Part shown: positions 25,805 to 34,998 of the stretch, one piece after another
Layout of the letters: each line of letters opens with the position of its first letter
Numbering within the stretch: position 1 is the first letter of the stretch
NCBI RefSeq assembly: GCF_002836975.1
Contig: NZ_NIJK01000044.1
Location: forward strand, 62,001-126,000
DNA from: Shewanella indica
GTDB taxonomy: Bacteria > Pseudomonadota > Gammaproteobacteria > Enterobacterales > Shewanellaceae
Length of the DNA stretch: 64,000 bases
Reading direction: 5' to 3'
Translations under genes and position numbers: made by a program
Notes under the pieces: generated by a model
Database searches by the model: none
Told to the model about the DNA's origin: nothing
What the model saw: only the letters and a program-made list of their open reading frames with translations

Positions 25805-26779
25805 ATGACCCGCTTACTGATATTATTGCTGTGGCTGTTACCTGTCGGGATCATGGCAACCCCCTTTTCCGGTGAGTTGCTGATAGACAAGACCTGCCCG
25901 CTGTTTCAATCGAAGAACAAGGGCACTAATCCCGGGCAGCTTTACAGCAACCCCGGACAAAGGCTGGAGATAGTTGAGCGCCTCGGTCACGACACGCCCA
26001 CCTGGTTCAGGGTCAAGACCTCGGCGACACAATCACCTCTGCGCTGGATTGCCGCCGATTGTGGTCAGCTGCAAGCGGGCGCACTGCCTACTGAACCTCA
26101 AACCCAAAACGCCTGTAACCTGGCCGATAAATACGATAGCCATCTGCTGGCTCTGTCGTGGCAAAACGCCTTTTGTGAGTCAAAAGGTTCCAGCAAACCC
26201 GAATGTCGCAGCCAAAGCGCCGACCGCTTCGATGCCAGTCATTTCAGCTTGCACGGCTTATGGCCCAATAAGCGCTCTTGCGGCATCAGCTATGGCTATT
26301 GCGGCAAGGTCAAACACAAGCCCGATAACTTCTGCGCTTATCCCGCCATTGAGTTGAGTGAAACCGTATCCGAGCGCCTGGCTCAGATGATGCCCAGTCA
26401 CGCCTATGGCAGTTGCCTGGAGCGGCACGAATGGTGGAAACACGGCAGTTGCAGGGATGAAAATGCCGAAACCTACTTTTCATTGGCACTCAAACTGACC
26501 ACAGAGGTTAACCAGGCAACGCCTCTGCTCAACCTACTGCAACAAAACATCGGCGCCAAGATAGCGACCGATTCTTTAAGACAAGCGTTTCAGCAAAGCT
26601 TTGGCCCTTCGAGCGAATACAAGCTGAGCCTTAAATGTCACCGGGGGATGTTGACCGAAATTCAGCTCAGTCTTCCCGAAAAGATAGATGACAGCGACCT
26701 AAAGACTCTGCTGCAACAGGCACCCAGAATTGCTCCCGGCAACTGTGGTAGCCAAATCCGCATCGATGCGGCCAACTGA
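25805..26779 (+). CDS. Ribonuclease T2 family protein
   Basis: T2 enzymes cleave RNA through a 2',3'-cyclic phosphate in the periplasm or outside the cell. The 324-residue precursor has a signal peptide (MTRLLILLLWLLPVGIMA), an extra N-terminal region of about 80 residues that resembles an SH3-like fold, then the T2 domain. The two catalytic motifs are FSLHGLWPNKR and ERHEWWKHGSC. Numerous cysteines fit disulfides. ATG 25805 follows AGAGGAA; the frame is open to 25568, but that stretch does not encode a signal peptide. Confidence 0.9.
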   Translation: MTRLLILLLWLLPVGIMATPFSGELLIDKTCPLFQSKNKGTNPGQLYSNPGQRLEIVERLGHDTPTWFRVKTSATQSPLRWIAADCGQLQAGALPTEPQTQNACNLADKYDSHLLALSWQNAFCESKGSSKPECRSQSADRFDASHFSLHGLWPNKRSCGISYGYCGKVKHKPDNFCAYPAIELSETVSERLAQMMPSHAYGSCLERHEWWKHGSCRDENAETYFSLALKLTTEVNQATPLLNLLQQNIGAKIATDSLRQAFQQSFGPSSEYKLSLKCHRGMLTEIQLSLPEKIDDSDLKTLLQQAPRIAPGNCGSQIRIDAAN

Positions 26780-26785
26780 GAGAAA

Positions 26786-27583
26786 TTAGAGCGCCATGGT
26801 CAGCCGAATAATACTGAAAACAGCCCCTTGCGGGTCGTTGATCACCGCAAAACGCCCCACATTGGGGATATCTGTAGGTGGCACACAAACCTTGCCGCCC
26901 AATTCGGCCGCTCGACAAGCCATCACATCACAGTCATCAACACTGAAATAAATCATCCAGTGGGGCGGCACGTCACCCCACTGCTCGGTCATTTGCAGCA
27001 TACCACCAATGCCTTCATCACAGCTGTCGCTATTGAGAAACCATTCTGTATATTCAAAATCGGCAGCATTCTCACTGCGACGCATCTGCCAGTTGAACAC
27101 CTTGGGATAAAAGATCTTGGCCGCTTCAGGTTGCCGACAGGCGAGCTCAACCCAGCATAGAGTGTTGGCTTCCCACTTACGCCCGGCACCGGGATGTTCG
27201 ATACCCTGCCAAACCGAAAAATGGGCCCCTTCGGGATCGGTAAATAGCGCCATCTTACCGGCACAGCCAACCTCATGGGGGCCCATCAGAAGCTGACCGC
27301 CGGCGGAGCTGATGGCCTCAATACAGTGGTTAATATCCTCCACCGCAAAGTAAACCGCCCAGTGACTGGGAACCCCCTGCTGCTGTAATTCAGTAGGCAA
27401 TTGATAAATGGCACCTATATCTTCATGCGCCTGCTTCAACATGGTATAGGCGCCTTCCGGCATGGGGATATCTTCAGCTTGCCAACCAAAGAGACGACAA
27501 TAAAAGTGCTTGGCACTGTTCCAGTCCTGCGTCCCCAGTTCTACCCAACAGGGCTCGCCGTGTCTGTATGCTGTAATCTTCAT
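26786..27583 (-). CDS. Two-domain VOC (glyoxalase-like) protein
   Basis: The 265 residues hold two VOC modules (about 6-125 and 138-262). They share a pattern: CWVELGTQDWNSAKHFYCRLFGW with FTDPEGAHFSVWQ, and CWVELACRQPEAAKIFYPKVFNW with INDPQGAVFSIIR. Such proteins bind a metal and small ligands, but the substrate cannot be inferred. ATG 27583 was chosen as a GGAT lies upstream and homology starts there. It converges with the ribonuclease gene, six bases apart. Confidence 0.85.
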   Translation of the reverse strand: MKITAYRHGEPCWVELGTQDWNSAKHFYCRLFGWQAEDIPMPEGAYTMLKQAHEDIGAIYQLPTELQQQGVPSHWAVYFAVEDINHCIEAISSAGGQLLMGPHEVGCAGKMALFTDPEGAHFSVWQGIEHPGAGRKWEANTLCWVELACRQPEAAKIFYPKVFNWQMRRSENAADFEYTEWFLNSDSCDEGIGGMLQMTEQWGDVPPHWMIYFSVDDCDVMACRAAELGGKVCVPPTDIPNVGRFAVINDPQGAVFSIIRLTMAL

Positions 27584-27743
27584 TATCCGGTTTCCAATTC
27601 TGTGTTGCGCAGTGGAGGCTGATGAAGCCGGTTCCATTTACGTTAAACACTAATAGAAATTATACCAGACTGTATAGAAAATATACGATGGCAATATCGA
27701 ATTGAGAATATAAGGGTTTGACGATATACAGAAGAAAAAAGGC

Positions 27744-27819
27744 CGTAGTCTGTTGGTTAGCATAAACTTTCCTTGTCACGCTTCCCTATGCTGCACAATG
27801 TGCCAAACAACAGACTACG
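27744..27819 (-). repeat. Inverted repeat with nested stems
   Basis: CGTAGTCTGTTG (27744-27755) and its exact complement (27808-27819) enclose a second pair (AGCATA 27759-27764 / TATGCT 27787-27792) and a self-complementary GCACAATGTGC (27793-27803). On the minus strand the outer stem is followed by GCC and six T, so this could be the 3' end of a structured RNA. Confidence 0.65.
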
Positions 27820-27867
27820 ACGGAACAATGAGATGCAAAATCTCATACATAAAAAGGATGCAGGGCA

Positions 27868-28050
27868 ATGGACACAATCCCTTTATGCGTAAGTAATACT
27901 GGCTTATCGAGAGCAGGATAACTATCAGACAAATCCCAAGAGAGTTTGGCACCCTTCCTAAAGGGGCGCTATTTAGACTCAGAAGGCCAAAATGACCCGA
28001 TCCCCTTTGAGAAATATATTGCCTTTCAGTTTATTGGCTTTTACGGATAG
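27868..28050 (+). pseudogene. Broken open frame, unknown origin
   Basis: An ATG-initiated frame of 60 codons runs to TAG at 28048 with a single in-frame TAA at 27919. The part after the TAA reads SDKSQESLAPFLKGRYLDSE and onward, with ordinary protein-like composition. The opposite strand also shows open segments. It may be a relic gene or part of a repetitive non-coding element. Confidence 0.25.
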
Positions 28051-28171
28051 AAAAACGAGACCGGCACCTGTGTAACTTAAATAGTCATAGGTTGCGGATA
28101 AAGCCCAGTGCAAAAAACGAATATTGATTCATGAGCTACTGGGAGCAAGTATCAACTATGACGAAACTAAT

Positions 28172-28245
28172 TGGAGCGGGTGATGGGAATCGAACCCACG
28201 TATGCAGCTTGGGAAGCTGCCGTTCTACCATTGAACTACACCCGC
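28172..28245 (-). tRNA. glyU: tRNA-Gly (anticodon CCC)
   Basis: The minus strand gives GCGGGTG at the acceptor end, a D-arm with AGTTCAATGGTAGA, an anticodon stem GCAGC/GCTGC around TTCCCAA (anticodon CCC, decoding GGG), GTTCGATTCC in the T-arm and an encoded CCA. It is nearly identical in layout to E. coli glyU. A promoter-like -35/-10 pair lies just upstream. Confidence 0.97.
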
Positions 28246-28270
28246 ACAAAACACTCGGCATGGACGATAT

Positions 28271-28298
28271 AAATTACTGACTTTTATAGTCTTGTCAA
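28271..28298 (-). promoter_or_regulatory. Promoter of tRNA-Gly
   Basis: On the minus strand TTGACA (28298-28293) and TAATTT (28276-28271) are separated by 16 bases, with a GC-rich stretch between the -10 and the tRNA start, as at stringently controlled promoters. Confidence 0.6.
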
Positions 28299-28339
28299 GA
28301 AGCCGCTCTTTCATTCCTTTGAAAAAGAGAGCAGCTTCT
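28298..28339 (-). terminator. Imperfect hairpin after the aromatic permease gene
   Basis: AGAAGC/GCTTCT and CTCTTT/AAAGAG pair with an internal loop, directly past the permease stop (28344). No T-run follows; the hairpin abuts the tRNA promoter. Confidence 0.4.
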
Positions 28340-28343
28340 CGCT

Positions 28344-29591
28344 TCAGGAATACTTAGGCAGTATACCAGCCATGGCCAACAGATGGCAGGCAGCCGTCAG
28401 TAATCCAAACAACACCACTATGGCTATCAAAGGTGTACCGCCCGGCACACGAAAGCCGTGGCTATCGGCAAATTGTTGTCTTGAACGCCAAGCCATCAAG
28501 GCCGGCACTATGACGGCCCAAACTGTAGCCGCCAGGGCAGCAAAGCCGATAGCGACCAGGAAGCCATCGGGAAACAACATACCCAATAAAGTCGGAGGCA
28601 GGAAAGTCACCAAGGCGGTCTTGGCCCTGCCACAGCGACTGTCGTCAAAACCAAACAGATCTGCCAAATAGTCAAACAAGCCCAAGGTCACCCCAAGAAA
28701 TGAAGAGGCTACCGCCAGATTGGCAAACAGAGTAAGCATGGTGTTGAGCAGCGAGTTATCCATCACCTTGGACAAGGCGCCAACCAATACGCCCATATTG
28801 CCGCCCTGAGCAATAATAGCGCCGAATTCGCCGCGGGAAATATTACCCATGGTCGCCACCAACCAACACAGGTAGATAGCCAAGGCGATAAAGGTACCTA
28901 AAAAAATCGCCTTGATAATAGTGCCCGGTTGCTTGCCGTAGTATTTCACCAGCGACGGCACATTGCCATGATAGCCAAAACTCGCCAGCCCGAAAGGAAT
29001 GGCCGCCCACAAATATGAGCCATAAGAGTTCTCGCCATCAGGTAGTAACAACTTGCTGGTGTCTATGCCGATCAGCAGATTGCCTATCGCCAGAAAGAAG
29101 CTGATGATCATCCCGCCCAGCATTATAGTGGTGATGCGATCCACGGCCTTGGTACTTATCAGCACCACAAGTGCCAGCACCAGGGCAAACACCAGGGCGG
29201 CAAAGCTCTGCGGCAGGCTGATATCCATCCCTTCCAGGCTGTGATTGACTATGGAGCCGCCGCCACTGATATAGGCGTAAGTAAGGATATAGAGCACGAA
29301 GGTTATCGAAGCGCCGTTAAGCACCCGCCAGAATTGCCCCAAAGTTTCCTTGGTGAGGGTGTCAAAGCTGGCGCCGGGCTCAAAATGGAGATTGGTTTCC
29401 AGCAGCAGCAGCCCGGACATGAACATGCAAAACCACACCCCCAGCAGCATAAGCACAGAATAGCCAAACCACATGCCGGCGCCTTCTACCGGCAGCGAAA
29501 ACATCCCGGCACCGACTGTGGTCCCGGCGATGATCATGGCGCCGCCCAGCAAAGACGCCTTGGCAGGCGCCGCATTCATATGATTGGCCAT
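28344..29591 (-). CDS. tyrP: Aromatic amino acid permease (TyrP/Mtr family)
   Basis: The 415-residue inner-membrane protein has eleven hydrophobic spans and the family start GGAMIIAGTTVGAGMFSLPVEGAGMWF. The stretch WAAIPFGLASFGYHGNVPSLVKYYG is also typical of proton-coupled tyrosine/tryptophan transporters. Tyrosine versus tryptophan cannot be decided from sequence alone, so the symbol is tentative. Its ATG shares one base with the plsB stop (TGATG), implying coupled translation; an ATG at 29579 is an alternative. The pairing with plsB is not an obvious pathway link. Confidence 0.85.
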   Translation of the reverse strand: MANHMNAAPAKASLLGGAMIIAGTTVGAGMFSLPVEGAGMWFGYSVLMLLGVWFCMFMSGLLLLETNLHFEPGASFDTLTKETLGQFWRVLNGASITFVLYILTYAYISGGGSIVNHSLEGMDISLPQSFAALVFALVLALVVLISTKAVDRITTIMLGGMIISFFLAIGNLLIGIDTSKLLLPDGENSYGSYLWAAIPFGLASFGYHGNVPSLVKYYGKQPGTIIKAIFLGTFIALAIYLCWLVATMGNISRGEFGAIIAQGGNMGVLVGALSKVMDNSLLNTMLTLFANLAVASSFLGVTLGLFDYLADLFGFDDSRCGRAKTALVTFLPPTLLGMLFPDGFLVAIGFAALAATVWAVIVPALMAWRSRQQFADSHGFRVPGGTPLIAIVVLFGLLTAACHLLAMAGILPKYS

Positions 29592-32017
29592 CAGGCCTCC
29601 TGTTCGGCGGCGACGCTGTCAACTATGGTTTGCTTGACCTGAGGACGCAGTAGCTGGTTGGCATAATCCCGGGTTCGCTCTATATCATGGCGGGTATCTT
29701 CCTTGGTGAGATACCCAAGCTCTTTGAGCTTGATACTCAAGATGCCGTAGAGTTTCTTGTCGTAAAATTCAGGGGCAGTAATCCCATGCAGCGCGCCAAG
29801 ACGACTGGCCAATTTGTGGCTTTCGCGCTCCAAATCGCCACGCTCAATACCCGGGTGCGCGGCCAGCAAGTTAAAGATGATGGCGTAACGTTGAAGGGTT
29901 TCGCTCATGGTTTCGGCCAGCAACGCCAGCGGATTGATCCCGGCTTCCAGCACTCGGAAGCCATTGACTTCTTCGGCCACCAAACCTTTGGCAATGAAAC
30001 GATCCAGCAGTTGATCGGCATAGGCTCTGACATCGGCCTTACCCATAAACAGCTCGGCCTGCAGCAAAGGATAGAAATCCTCAAGCACCGCTTGCATCCG
30101 AGATCGGCAGCACTGCTCTTGACGCACCAGGCAGCTGGCCAGCAAAGAAGGCACCATAAATAGGTGAATGATGTTGTTGCGATAGTAAGTCATGGTTACC
30201 GCAATCGACTCGTCGATTGAGATGATATCGCCCAGTTCATCTTCCTGAACCGTAAACTTATTCAGCTCCAGACCTTGTTGCAGCAATTGCTTACCGTCAC
30301 CTTCGGCCACCGAGATGTACTGGGTGTAAGGCACTTCCTTGAGCAGATCCAAATACAAGTCCAACTGACGTTCCAACTGGTTTCGTTCCAACGCATTCTG
30401 CTCTGAGGACAATAGTACCAAGCTGGTGAGGGTCACTGCGCTGGCAGCAGCAGCATCGTTGATATGAGTCATGACCCGATTGGCCAGAGTATTGACAGCC
30501 GGAGTCAACCAGCTGGGTTTCTGCTCGGGATCGGCTGCCACCTCTTCGCGCCAGTTAGGTGCCGCCTCACTGAGGAAATTCTGCAGCGTCACGGGCTCAC
30601 CAAAGTTTACATAACCCTGACCAAAATTACCCAACTTACGCAAGGCGCCAACCACTTGCCAGACAGATTCTTTTTGCTTCTTCTTGCCGCTGAGTTCTTT
30701 GTGATAAGTGGCCACTTCCATAACGTGGTCATAGCCCAGGTACACAGGCACCAAAGTCACTGGTCGCTCAATACCCCGCAACACAGAGTTGACCGTCATC
30801 GCCAGCATCCCAGTCTTGGGCGACAACAACCGCCCGGTACGGGAGCGGCCACCTTCGGTGAAGTACTCAACCGAATAGCCTTTGGCAAACAGCTGATCCA
30901 GATACTCACGGAACACTGCAGTATAGAGTTTATTACCGTTGAAACTGCGGCGGATAAAGAAGGCACCACCACGGCGGAATATAGGCCCGGCAGGCCAGAA
31001 GTTCAGGTTGATACCGGCGGCGATATGAGGCGGAACCATACCCTGAAAATAGAGAATATAGGAGAGCAGCAAATAATCCATATGACTGCGATGGCAAGGT
31101 ACATAAACTATCTCATGTCCATCATGATGCAACTGGCGTATCTGCTCGGCGCCCTTGATGTTGATCCCCTTGTAGAGCTTGTTCCATAACCAGGTGAGGA
31201 TCCGCTGGGCAATACGCACCAGGCTGTCTGAATAGTGGGCAGCAATCTCATCGAGATATTCCTCCGCCATTTCCCTGGCCCTGGCCTCGGGGATCTTCTT
31301 GGCTGCGGCTTCCTCTTTGATAGCCTTTTTAAGGGTTTCTGAACGCAACAGTTCATTAAACAGCGCTTGACGGTTGGGCAGTAATGGCCCGGTCATCACC
31401 TTACGCTGACGGCGGAAATGTACCCTGGCCACTCGCGCCAACTTATGGGCAATAGCTTTATCGGTTCCATGTTCATCGGCCATCAGCCGCAGCGAGACCG
31501 CATTGGAAAACTGCACAAAGTTGTCTCGCCCCAGGAACAGGATCATTAGAAACTTGCGCAACCAAGTGGGGTTTTCCCGCTCAAATACGGCGGCGCGCAT
31601 GCTGTCATCTTCCTTACCCGGAGTTCGGCCCCAATAGAGACTCACTGGCACCAATTGAATATCCAATTCAGGATTGGTCTGATGCAAATGAAGCAAAGAG
31701 GTGAAACAGCTGAGAAAAGGTTTATTGCCCTTGCGCTTGCCGAACAGGGGCTTTGCACCTTCCAGGCAGACGACTCTGGGAACGGTAATATCATCAACCT
31801 TGAGCGTCTCATAAGGGCAAGGCAAACCAAATTTACGGGTGACTTCCGCCAACGCCGCGATATCACTGACAGACTCCGTCTTCATCACGTAGGCCATCGG
31901 CTTGGCGAGATCCAGGTTCAAATCAGCGAAAGGATCCTGAGGCACCACAGTGGTATGCACCAGCTTGCTTTGGAGCCAGCGAAGTGATTTAAACCAGAAT
32001 GAATCTTGTTTGGACAT
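29591..32017 (-). CDS. plsB: Glycerol-3-phosphate acyltransferase
   Basis: PlsB acylates sn-glycerol-3-phosphate at position 1, the first step of phospholipid synthesis, at the inner membrane. The 808-residue length is normal. The acyltransferase blocks are visible: the HX4D motif in [15 protein letters not shown], then [23 protein letters not shown] and [13 protein letters not shown] 32017 begins [15 protein letters not shown] 32044 would add nine residues. No strong ribosome-binding site precedes either. Confidence 0.96.
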   Translation of the reverse strand: MSKQDSFWFKSLRWLQSKLVHTTVVPQDPFADLNLDLAKPMAYVMKTESVSDIAALAEVTRKFGLPCPYETLKVDDITVPRVVCLEGAKPLFGKRKGNKPFLSCFTSLLHLHQTNPELDIQLVPVSLYWGRTPGKEDDSMRAAVFERENPTWLRKFLMILFLGRDNFVQFSNAVSLRLMADEHGTDKAIAHKLARVARVHFRRQRKVMTGPLLPNRQALFNELLRSETLKKAIKEEAAAKKIPEARAREMAEEYLDEIAAHYSDSLVRIAQRILTWLWNKLYKGINIKGAEQIRQLHHDGHEIVYVPCHRSHMDYLLLSYILYFQGMVPPHIAAGINLNFWPAGPIFRRGGAFFIRRSFNGNKLYTAVFREYLDQLFAKGYSVEYFTEGGRSRTGRLLSPKTGMLAMTVNSVLRGIERPVTLVPVYLGYDHVMEVATYHKELSGKKKQKESVWQVVGALRKLGNFGQGYVNFGEPVTLQNFLSEAAPNWREEVAADPEQKPSWLTPAVNTLANRVMTHINDAAAASAVTLTSLVLLSSEQNALERNQLERQLDLYLDLLKEVPYTQYISVAEGDGKQLLQQGLELNKFTVQEDELGDIISIDESIAVTMTYYRNNIIHLFMVPSLLASCLVRQEQCCRSRMQAVLEDFYPLLQAELFMGKADVRAYADQLLDRFIAKGLVAEEVNGFRVLEAGINPLALLAETMSETLQRYAIIFNLLAAHPGIERGDLERESHKLASRLGALHGITAPEFYDKKLYGILSIKLKELGYLTKEDTRHDIERTRDYANQLLRPQVKQTIVDSVAAEQEA

Positions 32018-32236
32018 GTTTTTCAGTGTCTGAGCCACAATCAATAGCCCAATAGAATACCAGAACTTCCTGAATCTTAGCTAGGGAAGGTGCGAACCGG
32101 TCCCGGCAGCTCCTCTGGCAAATTCCTTGAACTCCCCATGATTCGTAAGCCTGACTGTCCAAATCTGCCACAGGTTGAAACATTTACCCTCCCCTAAACG
32201 TTTCAATTTTGGTTAATACTTGCGCTGATTGAAATA

Positions 32237-32252
32237 CTGTATATACTGACAG
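32237..32252 (+). promoter_or_regulatory. LexA box 1
   Basis: CTGTATATACTGACAG fits the SOS consensus CTGT-N8-ACAG exactly. It overlaps a -10-like TATACT (32242-32247), itself 16 bases from a -35-like TTGCGC (32220-32225). Confidence 0.93.
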
Positions 32253-32255
32253 GTA

Positions 32256-32271
32256 CTGTATGAAAAAACAG
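32256..32271 (+). promoter_or_regulatory. LexA box 2
   Basis: CTGTATGAAAAAACAG is a second CTGT-N8-ACAG site, 19 bp after the first and overlapping the lexA ribosome-binding AGGAA. Paired boxes before lexA are also known in E. coli and allow autorepression. Confidence 0.92.
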
Positions 32272-32279
32272 GAATCACC

Positions 32280-32900
32280 ATGAGACCACTGACACCGCGC
32301 CAGGCACAGATTCTGGAATTGATTAAACGCAATATAGCCGACACCGGCATGCCGCCAACCCGGGCTGAAATTGCCACCCGGTTAGGCTTCAAGAGTGCCA
32401 ATGCCGCAGAGGAACACCTCAAGGCACTGGCAAAGAAAGGCTGTATTGAGATCATGCCAGGCACCTCTCGTGGTATTCGCTTGTCACATGATGAACAAGC
32501 GGAGTCAGAAGCAGGTCTGCCCTTAATAGGCCAGGTCGCTGCCGGGGAACCCATACTGGCACAGGAGCATGTTGAGCAGTATTACCAGGTCGACCCTGGC
32601 ATGTTCCATCCCTGCGCCGACTTCCTACTGCGGGTACGCGGCGACAGCATGAAGAACATAGGCATTCTCGAAGGTGATCTCCTGGCGGTTCACAAGGTAC
32701 AAGAAGCCCGTAACGGTCAAGTCGTGGTGGCCAGGGTTGAAGACGATGTAACAGTGAAGCGTTTTGAAAAGAAAGGTAATGTGGTTTATCTACATGCCGA
32801 GAACGAGGCTTACTCCCCAATCAAAGTCGACCTGACTTTCCAGCCATTGACCATTGAAGGACTGGCGGTAGGCATAATACGCAATGGAGACTGGCTATGA
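32280..32900 (+). CDS. lexA: SOS repressor LexA
   Basis: LexA represses SOS genes and cleaves itself when RecA filaments form. The 206-residue protein has an N-terminal winged helix (about 1-70, [15 protein letters not shown]). The cleavage site is Ala88-Gly89 in [10 protein letters not shown]. The catalytic Ser123 lies in RGDSMKN and Lys160 in DDVTVKRF. The start follows AGGAATCACC. Two LexA boxes lie upstream, and the sulA start overlaps its stop. Confidence 0.98.
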   Translation: MRPLTPRQAQILELIKRNIADTGMPPTRAEIATRLGFKSANAAEEHLKALAKKGCIEIMPGTSRGIRLSHDEQAESEAGLPLIGQVAAGEPILAQEHVEQYYQVDPGMFHPCADFLLRVRGDSMKNIGILEGDLLAVHKVQEARNGQVVVARVEDDVTVKRFEKKGNVVYLHAENEAYSPIKVDLTFQPLTIEGLAVGIIRNGDWL

Positions 32901-33388
32901 GCATAATGACGGGCAACGCCCCAAGACACCCAGGCCTGTGGACAGACACCAGTATTGCCGGCAATCAGCCTTGGCAACATACCGGCATCTCCAGCTTGGC
33001 CAGCCATAGCCAGGGACGTCAGGAATTATTACGCCTCTGCCCTCAATTGGCGCAATTGAGTCAACAGGGACGCTGGATAGTCTTGATTAACGCCCCTGCC
33101 AACATAGGTTACAAGGAAACCTTAGCAAGGGCCGGCGTCAGAATGGATAGAGTTCTCTTGGTGCGCACCAAGGATGAAATCGAAGCCCTGTGGGCAACGG
33201 AAAGAGCCTTGACCAACGGCACCTCCAGTGCAGTGATCAGTTGGATAAACAGCCTGGATGCCCGTGATAACCGTCGATTGCAGCTGGTTGCCCGTAACGC
33301 CAGAGCCATGGGAATAGTGCTGGAAACAGGACGGCAGGCGAAAGAGATGGATAACCGCCTCAACGAACTTACCCGCTCCATCCATTAA
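32897..33388 (+). CDS. sulA: SOS cell-division inhibitor SulA
   Basis: SulA blocks FtsZ assembly during DNA damage. The 163-residue protein shows the SulA-type core [25 protein letters not shown] and [21 protein letters not shown]. The ATG overlaps the lexA stop (ATGA), so it is co-transcribed and probably coupled with lexA and controlled by the two boxes upstream; E. coli instead has separate loci. Confidence 0.93.
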   Translation: MSIMTGNAPRHPGLWTDTSIAGNQPWQHTGISSLASHSQGRQELLRLCPQLAQLSQQGRWIVLINAPANIGYKETLARAGVRMDRVLLVRTKDEIEALWATERALTNGTSSAVISWINSLDARDNRRLQLVARNARAMGIVLETGRQAKEMDNRLNELTRSIH

Positions 33389-33395
33389 TTGTATG

Positions 33396-33426
33396 AATAA
33401 AGGCCATTCCTGGGATGGCCTTTATT
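33396..33426 (+). terminator. Terminator of lexA-sulA
   Basis: AATAAAGGCCAT / ATGGCCTTTATT is a perfect 12-bp stem with a 7-base loop, eight bases past the sulA stop, with a T-rich tail. Confidence 0.88.
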
Positions 33427-33548
33427 CTGTGCCTTTTGGGTGCAATACCTTTCCTTGTAAATCGACGCAAAGCCGCGCTGGTCAGCCCCTCACGCAGAAT
33501 TCACCTCTAGATTAACAGACGCTTTTCTTTCATACAGTTAGAAAATAT

Positions 33549-33564
33549 CGTGATCTTGATCAAA
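33549..33564. promoter_or_regulatory. CRP/FNR-like site upstream of coxB
   Basis: CGTGATCTTGATCAAA resembles TGTGA-N6-TCACA (8 of 10) and contains TTGATCAA. It is close in sequence to the site before ycaO. It is about 295 bp before the coxB start, so any role depends on where transcription begins. Confidence 0.4.
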
Positions 33565-33858
33565 ATTTAATCTACAAGTAATGTAAGAACAACGATTGTG
33601 TTATCTCCATGCAATTCGTCGTAGGTTGAACGTCCCATTTCGCTTTATAGCGAGTAAGGCCGTCGCCGGAAATGCTGAGTATATTCAGCGGTAAGTGCAA
33701 CAGTGGTTACCACCTGTATACCTAGATCTAAGTGAAACCGCCGCCGCACTTTGAAGTCATCGTTGCTTTTTTGGGAACTGAAGAGTTTGCATAGAGCAAA
33801 GACTTACTGTGTGACTCTTCTTTGTAGTTGCGAATGCAATTGACAGAGGAGATGTCTT

Positions 33859-34989
33859 GTGAAGCAATGGCTGTGTGTTTTGCTGACCTTGTTGTGCGTC
33901 AGCTTGTTGTCTCCAGGTGCTCAGGCAGATATGCCCTTGAATATGACTCAAGGGGTAACTGAGATCAGTGGCAAGGTGTATCACCTGCACATGATCATTC
34001 TTTATATCTGCTGCGCCATAGGTTTGGTCGTATTCGGCGTGATGATCTACGCCATGATCAACCATAGAAAATCCAAAGGGGCAGTCGCGTCCCAATTCCA
34101 TGAAAGTACCAAGGTAGAAATTGCCTGGACGCTTATCCCCTTCTTAATCCTTATCCTGATGGCAATCCCCGCAACCAAGACGCTGATTGCCATGGAGGAT
34201 CCCAGTGATGCCGACCTGACGGTCAAGATCACCGGCTCGCAATGGAAATGGCACTACAGCTATTTCGGCGAAGACATCGACTTCTTCAGCATATTGGCAA
34301 CGCCGAGGTCCCAGATAGAAGGCCAGGAAGCCAAGGGCGAGCACTACCTGCTTGAAGTCGACAAGCCGTTGGTATTGCCCATCAATCGTAAAGTCCGATT
34401 CCTGATGACCTCAGATGATGTGATCCACTCCTGGTGGGTGCCCGCCTTTGCCGTCAAAAAAGACGCCAATCCCGGTTTTATCAACGAAGCCTGGACCCGG
34501 GTGGACAAGCCGGGGATCTACCGCGGCCAATGTGCCGAGCTTTGCGGTAAAGACCACGGCTTTATGCCGATTGTGGTGCAGGTACTGGCAGAAGATGAGT
34601 TCGACGCCTGGATGGCAAAGCAGAAACAAGCCGCGGCTACGGCCGCCGAAGAAGCTCAGGCGGCCCTCAGTGAGACCATGAGCCATGATGAAGCCATGGC
34701 GCTTGGCGAACAGATCTATATGGCGCGCTGCGCCGCCTGTCATCAGCCAAACGGCGCCGGACTTCAAGGGGTGTTCCCGGCGCTCAAGGGCAGTGCTATT
34801 GCCATAGGCCCAATAGCAGCCCATCTGGACATAGTGATCCATGGCAAGACAGGCACCGCCATGCAAGCCTTCGGCAAACAGATTACCGCCAAGGAACTGG
34901 CCGCTGTGGTGACCTATGAGCGCAATGCCTGGGGCAATAACACAGGCGACACAGTGCAAGCCGCCGACGTCAATAACCACGGGCAGTAG
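33859..34989 (+). CDS. coxB: Cytochrome c oxidase subunit II with haem c domain
   Basis: Subunit II accepts electrons from cytochrome c through the CuA centre. The 376-residue precursor has a signal sequence (to about residue 23), two membrane helices, and a cupredoxin domain with CuA ligands in HSWWVPAF and GQCAELCGKDHGFM. A C-terminal cytochrome c domain has CAACH and a later Met, marking a caa3-type oxidase. GTG 33859 follows AGAGGAG. It begins the oxidase gene cluster. Confidence 0.96.
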   Translation: MKQWLCVLLTLLCVSLLSPGAQADMPLNMTQGVTEISGKVYHLHMIILYICCAIGLVVFGVMIYAMINHRKSKGAVASQFHESTKVEIAWTLIPFLILILMAIPATKTLIAMEDPSDADLTVKITGSQWKWHYSYFGEDIDFFSILATPRSQIEGQEAKGEHYLLEVDKPLVLPINRKVRFLMTSDDVIHSWWVPAFAVKKDANPGFINEAWTRVDKPGIYRGQCAELCGKDHGFMPIVVQVLAEDEFDAWMAKQKQAAATAAEEAQAALSETMSHDEAMALGEQIYMARCAACHQPNGAGLQGVFPALKGSAIAIGPIAAHLDIVIHGKTGTAMQAFGKQITAKELAAVVTYERNAWGNNTGDTVQAADVNNHGQ

Positions 34990-34998
34990 GGGAAGAAG

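Larger units (their letters stand above)
27584..28171. other. Unexplained structured region beside tRNA-Gly
   Basis: This 588-bp stretch has a 12-bp inverted repeat with nested helices (27744-27819), a 7-bp hairpin (ATGAGAT/ATCTCAT, 27828-27846) and a broken plus-strand reading frame (27868-28050). No intact gene is visible. It resembles a decayed or repetitive element, but I cannot name a family. Confidence 0.5.
33389..33858. other. Intergenic region upstream of the oxidase cluster
   Basis: This 470-bp stretch holds the sulA terminator (33396-33426), a CRP/FNR-like palindrome (33549-33564), and a small hairpin (GCTGA/TCAGC, about 33672-33687). No gene is seen. The oxidase operon probably has a leader of considerable length. 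Confidence 0.65.
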
